Assembly (NCBI GenBank): GCA_902568465.1
Contig: CACFQR010000001.1
Location: 226,525-290,524 of the forward strand
DNA: 64,000 bases
Direction of reading: 5' to 3'
From: an uncultured Pelagibacteraceae bacterium
Lineage (GTDB): Bacteria; Pseudomonadota; Alphaproteobacteria; Pelagibacterales; Pelagibacteraceae
The position numbers and the translations under genes are program-made. Shown one piece after another: positions 54,466 through 62,586 of the stretch (the first letter of the stretch is position 1; each line of letters opens with the position of its first letter). The notes under the pieces are model-generated. The model ran no database searches, was not told where the DNA came from, and was given only the letters and a program-made list of their open reading frames with translations.

Positions 54466-56273
54466 TGTCCAACAATGAAAATATTCGCAATTTCTCTATA
54501 ATTGCGCACATAGATCACGGAAAATCTACTATTGCCGATAGATTGATTCATAAGTGTGGAGGTTTGACCGAAAGAGAAATGAAAGAACAAGTTTTAGACT
54601 CCATGGACATTGAAAGAGAAAGAGGAATTACAATAAAAGCGCAAACCGTTAGACTAAATTATACAGCTAAAAATGGAAAAAATTATATTTTAAATATAAT
54701 TGATACTCCTGGTCATGTTGATTTTAGTTATGAAGTGAGTCGTTCTTTATCTGCATGCGAGGGTTCAATTTTGATAGTAGACAGCTCCCAAGGGGTTGAA
54801 GCTCAAACTTTGGCTAATGTTTACCAAGCTCTTGATAATAATCATGAAATTATTCCTGTACTAAATAAAATTGATTTGCCTGCATCAGATACAGAAAAAG
54901 TTAAAAAACAAATAGAAGATGTTATAGGAATAGATACTACCAGCTCGATTAATTGCTCTGGAAAAACTGGAGAAGGAACAGATGATATTTTAGAGTCTAT
55001 AGTCAAAAATTTACCAGCCCCTAAAGGAAATATTAATGAACCCCTTAAATCCCTTCTAGTAGATAGTTGGTATGATAGTTATTTGGGGGTTGTAATATTA
55101 GTAAGAGTTATTGATGGGAATTTAAAAAAAGGGATAAAAGTTAGAATGATGTCAAACAATACAGAACATACTATTGAAAAAGTTGGAGTGTTTACACCTA
55201 AGCCCAAAGATGTAGACAAAATTTCATCAGGAGAAATTGGTTTTATAATCACTGGAATAAAAAACTTATCTGATACAAAAGTAGGAGACACAATATGTGA
55301 TGTTGCAAATCCTATTGATAAACCGCTACCAGGTTTTAAACCAAGTAAGCCTGTTGTTTTTTGTGGTTTATTTCCTGTAGATAATTCTGAATATCAAAAA
55401 TTGAAAGATGGAATAGCAAAACTTAAGCTTAATGATTCTAGTTTTTCGTACGAACCAGAGGCGTCAAGCGCGCTTGGGTTAGGTTTTAGATGTGGTTTTT
55501 TAGGATTGCTTCATTTAGAAATAATAACTCAAAGGTTAGAAAGAGAGTTTGATATTAATTTGATCACAACTACACCTGGCGTTATTTATAAGTTAAATAA
55601 AAGAGATGGGTCTATACAAGAGTTGCAAAACCCTACAGAAATGCCAGATCCTACACAAATTAATTCTGTAGAAGAACCTTGGATTAAAGCAACAATAATA
55701 ACACCAGACCAATATTTAGGTTCAATAATAAAAATTTGCCAAGACAAAAGAGGAATACAACAAAATTTAACTTATTCCGGTAGTCGGGCTGTTTTAATTT
55801 ACGAATTACCTTTGAACGAAGTTGTTTTTGATTTTTATGATCGCCTTAAGTCTATTTCAAGTGGATATGCTAGTTTTGACTATGAGATCACAGGATACAA
55901 GGAGGGCAATTTAGTTAAAATGGGAATTTTAGTTAATACAGAACAAGTGGATGCTTTATCAATGATTATTCATAAGGATTTTGCACAATCTCAAGGAAGG
56001 TTAGTTTGTGAAAAATTAAAAGAATTAATTCCAAGGCATAACTTTCATATACCTGTGCAAGCAGCTATAGGTGGAAAAATAATAGCAAGAGAAACTATAA
56101 AAGGTTTTAGAAAAGATGTTCTTACCAAAATTCATGGTGGTGGGGCTAGAGATAGAAAAAGAAAGCTTTTGGATAAGCAAAGAAAAGGAAAATCAAAAGC
56201 TAAACAATTCGGGAGAGTAGAAATTCCCCAAGAGGCGTTTATTGGAGTTTTAAAAATTAATAAGGAAACTTAA
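54465..56273 (+). CDS. lepA: Elongation factor 4 (LepA)
   Basis: LepA is a ribosome-associated GTPase proposed to back-translocate stalled ribosomes and help initiation or 30S assembly. The G motifs are [30 protein letters not shown] and NKIDLP. The [12 protein letters not shown] switch block is present. The C-terminal CTD typical of LepA ([35 protein letters not shown]) distinguishes it from EF-G. The length is 602 residues. It begins at the pheT stop (TAATG). Its presence in this operon is not the usual lepA-lepB arrangement. A sulfotransferase-like cassette follows 28 nt later. Confidence 0.97.
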   Translation: MSNNENIRNFSIIAHIDHGKSTIADRLIHKCGGLTEREMKEQVLDSMDIERERGITIKAQTVRLNYTAKNGKNYILNIIDTPGHVDFSYEVSRSLSACEGSILIVDSSQGVEAQTLANVYQALDNNHEIIPVLNKIDLPASDTEKVKKQIEDVIGIDTTSSINCSGKTGEGTDDILESIVKNLPAPKGNINEPLKSLLVDSWYDSYLGVVILVRVIDGNLKKGIKVRMMSNNTEHTIEKVGVFTPKPKDVDKISSGEIGFIITGIKNLSDTKVGDTICDVANPIDKPLPGFKPSKPVVFCGLFPVDNSEYQKLKDGIAKLKLNDSSFSYEPEASSALGLGFRCGFLGLLHLEIITQRLEREFDINLITTTPGVIYKLNKRDGSIQELQNPTEMPDPTQINSVEEPWIKATIITPDQYLGSIIKICQDKRGIQQNLTYSGSRAVLIYELPLNEVVFDFYDRLKSISSGYASFDYEITGYKEGNLVKMGILVNTEQVDALSMIIHKDFAQSQGRLVCEKLKELIPRHNFHIPVQAAIGGKIIARETIKGFRKDVLTKIHGGGARDRKRKLLDKQRKGKSKAKQFGRVEIPQEAFIGVLKINKET

Positions 56274-56301
56274 AATTTTTTTGTCACTATAATATAAAAA
56301 A

Positions 56302-57645
56302 ATGAACTTTGAAAAAATAATATTTAAAAAAGTCTCTTTGTGGATTTTTTTATTAACTATAATTTTTTTTATCATTTTTACAATTTGGTTTGCTAATTTA
56401 GCTCTAAGAAGTTCTACTGCAAAAAAAATAGCTTTAATACCTGAAAATTTAAAAGCAATTTTTTCTGATCAAAAAGAGGATTTTAAAGTTGGTATTAACA
56501 AATCAAAAATTATTGGTTTAAAAAAAATTAATCTTAATCCAGAAAATTATAAAGATTACATACTAATATCTAGATACGATGCAGACAAAAATAGATCTGT
56601 AGTAGAAATACTAGATTTGTCAAACAACACAATAGTACATACTTGGGAACCTGATATAACAAAAATTAATAGCTTTTCTAAACTACCAAAAGATTTAAAT
56701 TTAAAAAGAGATCACAATATAAAAAGGTATAGAATTAATCACCCTTTGCTTATGGCAAATGGAGATCTAATAATTCACTCTACAATGTCGCCGCTAGTTA
56801 AAATAGATGCTTGTTCTAAAGTTAAATGGATTGTAGATAAACCCTTTCACCACTCTACAGAATTAGATAGTGAAGGAAATATTTGGGTACCAGGAATACA
56901 ATACCCACCTAAGTTTAAAGGTATTGATGCTGATTTGAGCAGAAGGGATGAAAAATTTTTTTACCAAGACACACTTGAAAAAATATCACAAAAAGGGGAA
57001 GTGCTTTTTTCAAAATCATTAATCGAAATATTTGTGGAAAACAATCTTGAACATTTAGTTTTTCCAGGCGGTGAGAGTTTTGATCCTTTTCATTTAAACG
57101 ATATTCAACCAGCATTGTACGATAGTAAATATTGGAAAAAAGGAGATCTCTTTCTTAGTTTAAGGGAAAATTCAGCAATAGTTTTATATAGACCCTCAAA
57201 CAATAAAGTGATTTGGATGAAACAAGGGCCTTGGACAGCACAACACGATGTGGATATTTTAAATGAAACTCAAATTGCTGTATTTAATAATAATTTAGAT
57301 AAACTTACAAAAAAATTTATTAAAGATAATGAAGCTAATGAAACTTTAATTTATGATTTTTATGAGAAAAAAGTTTTTTCTCCATATAGAAATGCTTACT
57401 TGAAAAATAAAATAAGAACAGCCTCGGAAGGGCTTTCAAGAATTTTTTCTAATAATAATATTTTTGTAGAAGATCAAAATCATGGAAAACTAATAACAAT
57501 GTCCGAAGACGGAAAAGTAGTTTGGCAGTATATAAATGCCGCAAAAGATGGAAACATTTATCTCCTTAATTGGTCAAGGTATCTTGAAAAGTCAAAATAT
57601 AAAAATACAATAGATTATTTAAAAACAACAAAATGTAATGAATAA
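56302..57645 (+). CDS. Membrane-anchored arylsulfotransferase-like (ASST) beta-propeller protein
   Basis: This is a 447-residue protein with one N-terminal membrane anchor (VSLWIFLLTIIFFIIFTIWF, about residues 10-30). It is followed by a large periplasmic domain with the repeat style of the ASST/arylsulfotransferase family. DLSNNTIVHTWEPD, HPLLMANGDLIIHS, HHSTELDSEGNIWVPG, GPWTAQHDVDILNETQIAVFNNN and DGKVVWQYINA are the blade-like repeats with conserved His residues. Characterised ASST enzymes transfer sulfate between phenols in the periplasm; activity here is not proven. The C-terminus overlaps the next gene by 8 bp, and a PAPS-type sulfotransferase lies two genes on, so a joint role in sulfated surface molecules is possible. 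Confidence 0.72.
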   Translation: MNFEKIIFKKVSLWIFLLTIIFFIIFTIWFANLALRSSTAKKIALIPENLKAIFSDQKEDFKVGINKSKIIGLKKINLNPENYKDYILISRYDADKNRSVVEILDLSNNTIVHTWEPDITKINSFSKLPKDLNLKRDHNIKRYRINHPLLMANGDLIIHSTMSPLVKIDACSKVKWIVDKPFHHSTELDSEGNIWVPGIQYPPKFKGIDADLSRRDEKFFYQDTLEKISQKGEVLFSKSLIEIFVENNLEHLVFPGGESFDPFHLNDIQPALYDSKYWKKGDLFLSLRENSAIVLYRPSNNKVIWMKQGPWTAQHDVDILNETQIAVFNNNLDKLTKKFIKDNEANETLIYDFYEKKVFSPYRNAYLKNKIRTASEGLSRIFSNNNIFVEDQNHGKLITMSEDGKVVWQYINAAKDGNIYLLNWSRYLEKSKYKNTIDYLKTTKCNE

Positions 57646-57859
57646 AAAATTTAAATTAATTATTTCTTCTTTAGTATTATTTTTACTAACACCATCATTT
57701 GCTAATGCATATATTGGCCCAGGTATAGCGCTAGGTACAATAGTTTTGACAATTAGCATTCTTTTAATCTTAATATTAGCAATCATTGCAATTTTATATT
57801 ATCCAATAAAAAAAATGATAAAAAAATCAAAATTAAAGAAACTTAAAAATGATAAATAA
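57638..57859 (+). CDS. Small membrane protein with AYIGPG motif
   Basis: A 73-residue protein with an N-terminal signal-like stretch (MNKKFKLIISSLVLFLLTPSFANA, plausible cleavage after ANA). The sequence YIGPGIALGT follows, then a second hydrophobic span and a highly basic tail (KKMIKKSKLKKLKNDK). The motif AYxGPG just after a signal peptide recurs in small proteins next to sulfotransferase or surface-polysaccharide genes, as far as I recall, but no function is known. It overlaps the ASST-like gene by 8 bp and the sulfotransferase gene by one base, so the three are coupled. Confidence 0.8.
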   Translation: MNKKFKLIISSLVLFLLTPSFANAYIGPGIALGTIVLTISILLILILAIIAILYYPIKKMIKKSKLKKLKNDK

Positions 57860-58908
57860 TGTATAAAGACAAAGACTATTCTTTCCTTTCAAAAATATTA
57901 CATCATTTAGCTTTAAGAAGTAATTTTATACCTGAGTTTCTACACGATGTTGAATTATTTATTTTTAAAAAAAAATTAAAAATTGATAATTCAAAACAGC
58001 ATTTATTTATTTGTGGCTTACCCCGTTCAGGTACAACAATACTTATGAGAGCTCTTTACGAAACAAAAAAATTTGCTTCACTAACCTATAGAGATATGCC
58101 TTTTGTTTTTATGCCTAATATTTGGTCTAAAGTATCCAGTAGAATTAAATCTAGTGCTGAAAGAAAAAGAATACATGACGATAATATCTCAATAAACATT
58201 GACAGCCCAGAAGCTTTAGAAGAAGTTTTTTGGAGAATAAAACTTCAAAATCAATACATTTATTCTGACAAATTGAAAACTCATAAGGTTGATTCTTTTA
58301 CTTTAAGCGAATTTAGAAATTTTATATCTTTAATACTGCATAAGTACAAAAAGACAAATTACCTTTCAAAAAATAATAATAATATATTAAGGATTGAAAG
58401 TTTAATTGAGTGCTTTCCCGAATCTACAATAATTATTCCATTTAGAGACCCACTTCAACATGCTAATTCATTATTAAGGCAACATAAAAATTTTACAAAA
58501 ATTCAGAAAGAAAATAAATTTATTAAAAACTATATGTCGTATTTGAGCCATTACGAGTTTGGTATTATTCATAGACCTTATTTTTTTTCGGAGGAAAAGA
58601 GCTTTGATTTTGATAAAAATTCCTTGGAGTATTGGCTTAATTTATGGATTAATGTTTATAAAAATCTTTTAGAAAAAAAAATTTCAGCTAAAAAAAATAT
58701 TTTTTATCTGAACTACGAATACTTTTGTAATAATTCAAAGATAGTAATTGAAAATATATTAAATAAAATTAGTTTGAATAGTTTGCCTGCAGATTATAAA
58801 TTCGAAGTTAAGCCACCAATGAATAAGGAAGTTTACACTGATGATGAAAAGATGTTGGAAGAAGCAAAAAAAGTTTTTAACGATCTTAAGTTATTAGGTA
58901 AAATGTAA
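57859..58908 (+). CDS. Sulfotransferase family protein
   Basis: A 349-residue cytosolic-type sulfotransferase that would move sulfate from PAPS to an acceptor. The 5'-phosphosulfate-binding loop is FICGLPRSGTTILMRAL (residues 50-66). The 3'-phosphate-binding region is IIPFRDPLQHANSLLRQH. The spacing is typical of the large bacterial sulfotransferase family (Sulfotransfer_3-like). The acceptor is unknown and could be a glycan, a lipid or a small molecule. It shares a transcript with the ASST-like and AYIGPG genes, and its stop lies 3 nt before tRNA-Ser, so the tRNA is probably released from the same transcript. Confidence 0.85.
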   Translation: MYKDKDYSFLSKILHHLALRSNFIPEFLHDVELFIFKKKLKIDNSKQHLFICGLPRSGTTILMRALYETKKFASLTYRDMPFVFMPNIWSKVSSRIKSSAERKRIHDDNISINIDSPEALEEVFWRIKLQNQYIYSDKLKTHKVDSFTLSEFRNFISLILHKYKKTNYLSKNNNNILRIESLIECFPESTIIIPFRDPLQHANSLLRQHKNFTKIQKENKFIKNYMSYLSHYEFGIIHRPYFFSEEKSFDFDKNSLEYWLNLWINVYKNLLEKKISAKKNIFYLNYEYFCNNSKIVIENILNKISLNSLPADYKFEVKPPMNKEVYTDDEKMLEEAKKVFNDLKLLGKM

Positions 58909-58911
58909 TAT

Positions 58912-59001
58912 GGAGAGATGGCCGAGTGGTTTAAGGCGCAGGCTTGGAAAGCTTGTGTACTGTCAAAGGTACCGTGGGTTCGAATCCCACTCTCTCCGCC
59001 A
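58912..59001 (+). tRNA. tRNA-Ser (anticodon GGA)
   Basis: The acceptor GGAGAGA pairs with TCTCTCC. TGGCCGAGTGGTTTAAGGC is the serine-type D arm. CAGGC-TTGGAAA-GCTTG is the anticodon arm with GGA. A long variable arm (TGTACTGTCAAAGGTACC) and GTTCGAATC complete a class II tRNA. The discriminator is G and CCA is encoded. It starts 3 nt after the sulfotransferase stop. Confidence 0.97.
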
Positions 59002-59094
59002 TTAATTTAACCTTTTAATTGAATTCATTTTTTAACCTAGATTTTTTTATCTCGAAGACTATTATGTAAAATATTAATTAAAAGGAGCAAATAA

Positions 59095-59145
59095 ATGATA
59101 TACGTAGCAGGCGCATTAGTTTTATTTTGGCTAATTAATCAGTAA
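59095..59145 (+). CDS. Possible 16-residue hydrophobic peptide with strong Shine-Dalgarno
   Basis: A consensus AAAGGAG (59081-59087) sits 7 nt before ATG 59095, one of the best ribosome-binding sites in this window. It opens a frame of 16 codons: MIYVAGALVLFWLINQ, then TAA. The peptide would be a single membrane-inserting helix. It lies between tRNA-Ser and the convergent MORN-repeat gene, with no downstream gene on its strand, so it is not a leader peptide for another gene. The strong SD in a genome where most genes lack one is the main evidence. The rest of the spacer (59002-59151) holds nothing else. Confidence 0.5.
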   Translation: MIYVAGALVLFWLINQ

Positions 59146-59151
59146 AACTTT

Positions 59152-60432
59152 TTATTTACATTCGACTACGCCAACAATTCCTATCTTAAGCTTAGGTTCT
59201 AAACCAAAAGCAGGGGTTTCGTCTATCTCAATTACCTCTAATTTTTTTTCTAAAACTTCCATTTTTTTATTTTCCGAACAAATTGTTGAAGCTTCTGTAT
59301 CAAAGTTCTCTCTTAACTGATTTACGATTTTTCCTCCTTTTCCAGATTCTGTTTCATAATCACTAAGTTTAATCCATTTTTTTGAAGTAAAAGATATATT
59401 ATGAGTATCTCTGCCAGTTGAACTTATATCTTTTTTACAATCAACATTTTTTCCATTTTCATCGAAGCAAGTTCCTTGACCATGTTCTTCACCATCGATA
59501 AATTGACCTAGGTATGCACTTCCATCAGGATATGTAATATTTCCCTTTCCATGTCTTTTTCCATTTTTAAATTCACCTGAATAAATTGTTCCATCAGAAA
59601 ATTCAAATGTACCTTTTCCATTAGGTAAATCATTTTTAAATTCACCTTTATATTTATTACCATCACTCCATTTTTTTGTACCTGTTCCTTCAGCCTTACC
59701 GTTTATCCAATATCCAAAATACAACGATCCATCCGAATAATTAAAAATACCTTGTCCATGTGGCTTATAATTTTTAAAATCCCCTTCGTATTTTGCATTT
59801 CCGGGATATAAAGCTAGTCCCTTTATAATTTCTCCATCTTTAAATTTTCCAATATATTTAACTTTATTCACGTCAATATGGATACCTTTACAATTATTCC
59901 ATTTTGTAGGGTCACTCCCTGGACATTTTACAGCAGAAGTTAACTTTTCAAGTTCTTTCCTTAAAATTTTCTCCTGGGTTTCTTGCATTTCCTTTTTCTC
60001 TTTATCATCAGTAGATTTTTCTATTTTTTTCAAATTCCAATCAGCTTTAATTTTTTTACATAAAATTTTTTTTTTGTTACCAGTAGGTCTTAATATACCA
60101 TCACCTTTTTTCTGATATGCTTGTCTGACAACAGATTTAGATTTTATATCTAAATAATATTGAACGTAAAAATTTTTAATTTTTTTACTTTCAATTATTT
60201 CACTTATAACTCTATTGTCCTCAACAATTTTAATTTTATCGGTAAACTTTTGAATTATTTCGTTATTTTGTACTAAAACAACATTTATTTCTTTTTTAGA
60301 TATATCAATTATATAGTTTTCGTAACTTTTATTATCTAATTCACAATTTTTAAAATAATAAGTCTCAGCTTTAGCAAAATTGCTAATAAATAAGCTAAAA
60401 AGAATTGCGCATGTAAGTTTTTTAATATTCAT
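59152..60432 (-). CDS. Exported MORN-repeat protein
   Basis: A 426-residue protein with a signal peptide (MNIKKLTCAILFSLFISNFAKA) and then a domain of about 180 residues. At least five MORN repeats follow between about residues 195 and 325: YEGDFKNYKPHGQGIFNY, YFGYWINGKAEGTGTKKW, YKGEFKNDLPNGKGTFEF, YSGEFKNGKRHGKGNITY and YLGQFIDGEEHGQGTCF. Bacterial MORN proteins are usually envelope-associated, and the repeats may bind lipids or proteins. The last 100 residues contain three cysteines (ICSE, VECK at the very end and an internal one), which may form disulfides. The gene is separate from the NlpC/P60 gene by 45 nt. Function unknown. Confidence 0.88.
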   Translation of the reverse strand: MNIKKLTCAILFSLFISNFAKAETYYFKNCELDNKSYENYIIDISKKEINVVLVQNNEIIQKFTDKIKIVEDNRVISEIIESKKIKNFYVQYYLDIKSKSVVRQAYQKKGDGILRPTGNKKKILCKKIKADWNLKKIEKSTDDKEKKEMQETQEKILRKELEKLTSAVKCPGSDPTKWNNCKGIHIDVNKVKYIGKFKDGEIIKGLALYPGNAKYEGDFKNYKPHGQGIFNYSDGSLYFGYWINGKAEGTGTKKWSDGNKYKGEFKNDLPNGKGTFEFSDGTIYSGEFKNGKRHGKGNITYPDGSAYLGQFIDGEEHGQGTCFDENGKNVDCKKDISSTGRDTHNISFTSKKWIKLSDYETESGKGGKIVNQLRENFDTEASTICSENKKMEVLEKKLEVIEIDETPAFGLEPKLKIGIVGVVECK

Positions 60433-60477
60433 TTAATTTTTTTATTTAACCATAAAATTGATTTTAAAAACAAGTAT

Positions 60478-61204
60478 TTAGGATATTCTTCGAATTCCTA
60501 TTACTTTTAAACTTGCTGTTTTTTGAATTTTGCGAATAGTTTGTCCAATCGGCATGATTACTGTCTTTTTTAAAGGACCATATGCATGAATTAACTTTTC
60601 TTTGGATAAAGCGATTGCAACATGACCTTTCCAGAAAATTAGGTCATTTTTTTTTATGTTATTCAATTTAACCTTTTTCTTAAAATATTTAATTTGATCT
60701 TTGGTATCTCTCGGACAGAATTTATTATTAAAATTAAGTGATAGCTGTACTAACGCAGAACAGTCAATTCCACTATAATGTTTGCCCCCCCCATCTATAT
60801 TTGGCATTTACAAATTTTTTCGTACATTTAAATACATCTCTAGATTTATAATTTATTGGTTTTAAATCTTTTTTTTTTATCCAAAAATTTTCAAATTTAA
60901 AAAAATTATTTTTTTTCTTCGTAACTTTTATTTTTGATCCAAAACTAATTTTTTTTTTTATTTTAACGTTTGGTTTTTTATATAAATTTGCAAATAGATT
61001 AAAAACTTTGTGAGTACTTTTTTCATTTTTTGGAAAAAATTTTTTTTTTATAAAACCTTTATAATTATCTGAATGATTTTTTATTTTTAGCCAAGAACCT
61101 TCTTTTTTAACTTTTGTAAAGGTGTCTCCATATAGAAGTTGCGTTACTATTTCAGATTTGTTTTTTTTTTTATAAACGTTTATAAACGATAAATTATTTC
61201 TCAC
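60478..61204 (-). pseudogene. SH3-NlpC/P60 peptidase, frame broken by an eight-G tract
   Basis: Two overlapping frames together encode one SH3b-NlpC/P60 cell-wall hydrolase. The 5' part (60773-61204) has two SH3-like regions (YGDTFTKVKKEGSWLKIK; KKISFGSKIKVTK) and reaches KFVNAKYRWGG. It then stops after QTL. The 3' part (60478-60807) carries the catalytic cysteine in SGIDCSALVQ, the His in GHVAIAL and HAYG. Eight C on the plus strand (60785-60792) encode eight G, and seven would join the frames as WGGKHYSGIDC, giving 241 residues. So there is one extra base. It may be a sequence error, a dead gene or a switchable tract. The 5' end overlaps the stop of the AmpG-like gene by 4 bp. Confidence 0.85.
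60785..60792 (-). repeat. Eight-G homopolymer inside the NlpC/P60 gene
   Basis: This is the longest G/C homopolymer noticed in the window, in a genome near 30% GC. It lies between the SH3 and catalytic regions of the peptidase, and its length decides whether the active site is translated. Runs of this type are known switching tracts in other bacteria such as Campylobacter. Assembly or basecalling error is an equally good explanation. Confidence 0.8.
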
Positions 61205-62571
61205 TGAAATTTAATTTTGTTTCTAATTGTCCATAGGCAGATCAAGGAAGGAATGACCATTACTGCAGTGATGACAAAAAATATTCCCCAATCACCATTT
61301 AGCCAGTCCACCATAGCCCCAGATGAAGCTGCTAAAGTAGTTCTTCCGGCTGTCCCAATAGAAGCAAGTAGTGCGTATTGTGTGGCTGTATAAGTTCTGT
61401 CTACTAGCAATGATATAAAAGCAACAAAAGCCACCGTAGCAAAAGCAGCTGCCATATCATCAAAAATTACAGCTACAGCAAAAAGCCATTCTGATTTTCC
61501 AGACCATGCAAGCACAGAAAATAAAAGATTTGTCGAAGCCATAAGAATTCCAGAAATAAACATCGCTTTTATTACTCCAGACCTAATAGCAAACAAACCT
61601 CCTAAAAGAGTAAAAACAACAGTCGTTATCCATCCCAAGCCTTTTGAATAAAGAGCAATATCTCCTTTAGAAAAACCTATTTCTTTATAAAATATTATAG
61701 ACATTCGACCAAGGAATGCTTCTCCAATTTTAAAAAGAAATACAAAACCCAGAATACCCAAAGCAATTTTAAATCCATTTTTTTTAAAGAAACTTATTAT
61801 TGGCCCACCAATTGTGCCACTAACCCAAGCAACGGTTTTTGTAGCAATGTTTGATGCTCCTAGTTTTTCTTGAATCATTTGATCAGTTCTTTTTTGAGAC
61901 TCTTGTCTTTCAGTTTGTTGAGGCTCATGTACAAACATTAATCCAATATTACAGGCAATGATAACAATGCCAAGTACAAGAAAAGTAATTTGCCAATAAT
62001 TTTCGAATCCCATTTGTTGAAAATATTCTGCTGAATTTAATGCAATAACTCCTCCTAGCTTATAGCCAGTCCACCAACCGACAACTGCTACAGCGGCACC
62101 TGCTTGCATTGATTTTCCTTCGTTTTGCCCAATTTGCTCAATTCTCAAAGCATCTACAGTGATATCTTGAGTAGCTGATGCAACAGCAATAATTAAACCA
62201 ACCGTTATTACCAACGCTAAATTTGTTGTTGGATCTACCACATTCCAGCATATTAAACTTACTAAAATAATAAACTGCATCGTCACAATCCAACCACGTC
62301 GGTGACCAATTTTATTCGTTAACCAAGGAATGCGAATTCTATCTATTAAAGGAGCCCAAAGATAATTAAATGCATACACAGCAAATATTAGTCCTGCCCA
62401 TCCAATAGTACTTCTACTTAAACCATCTTCTTTAAGCCAAAGACTTAAACTGCTACCAATCAGGACCCAAGGAAATCCACTAATTATACCTAACAAAAGA
62501 ATTCGAATCATTCTTTTATCAAAATAAACAGCAAAGGTTTCCGATAAACTCTGTTTTTTATATATTTCCAT
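61201..62571 (-). CDS. AmpG-like MFS permease (muropeptide transporter family)
   Basis: A 456-residue permease with about 12-14 membrane spans. The AmpG family blocks are IRILLLGIISGFPWVLIGSSLSLWLKEDGLSRSTIGW, WAPLIDRIRIPWLTNKIGHRRGWI and ASATQDITVDALRIEQ. AmpG imports anhydro-muropeptides from the periplasm for peptidoglycan recycling. The NlpC/P60 hydrolase gene overlaps its end by 4 bp, which supports a peptidoglycan-recycling pair. A long hydrophilic loop lies in the middle (QTERQESQKRTDQ). Substrate assignment rests on family similarity and context. It follows trkH by 15 nt. Confidence 0.88.
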   Translation of the reverse strand: MEIYKKQSLSETFAVYFDKRMIRILLLGIISGFPWVLIGSSLSLWLKEDGLSRSTIGWAGLIFAVYAFNYLWAPLIDRIRIPWLTNKIGHRRGWIVTMQFIILVSLICWNVVDPTTNLALVITVGLIIAVASATQDITVDALRIEQIGQNEGKSMQAGAAVAVVGWWTGYKLGGVIALNSAEYFQQMGFENYWQITFLVLGIVIIACNIGLMFVHEPQQTERQESQKRTDQMIQEKLGASNIATKTVAWVSGTIGGPIISFFKKNGFKIALGILGFVFLFKIGEAFLGRMSIIFYKEIGFSKGDIALYSKGLGWITTVVFTLLGGLFAIRSGVIKAMFISGILMASTNLLFSVLAWSGKSEWLFAVAVIFDDMAAAFATVAFVAFISLLVDRTYTATQYALLASIGTAGRTTLAASSGAMVDWLNGDWGIFFVITAVMVIPSLICLWTIRNKIKFQ

Positions 62572-62586
62572 AAAACAAAAGCATTT

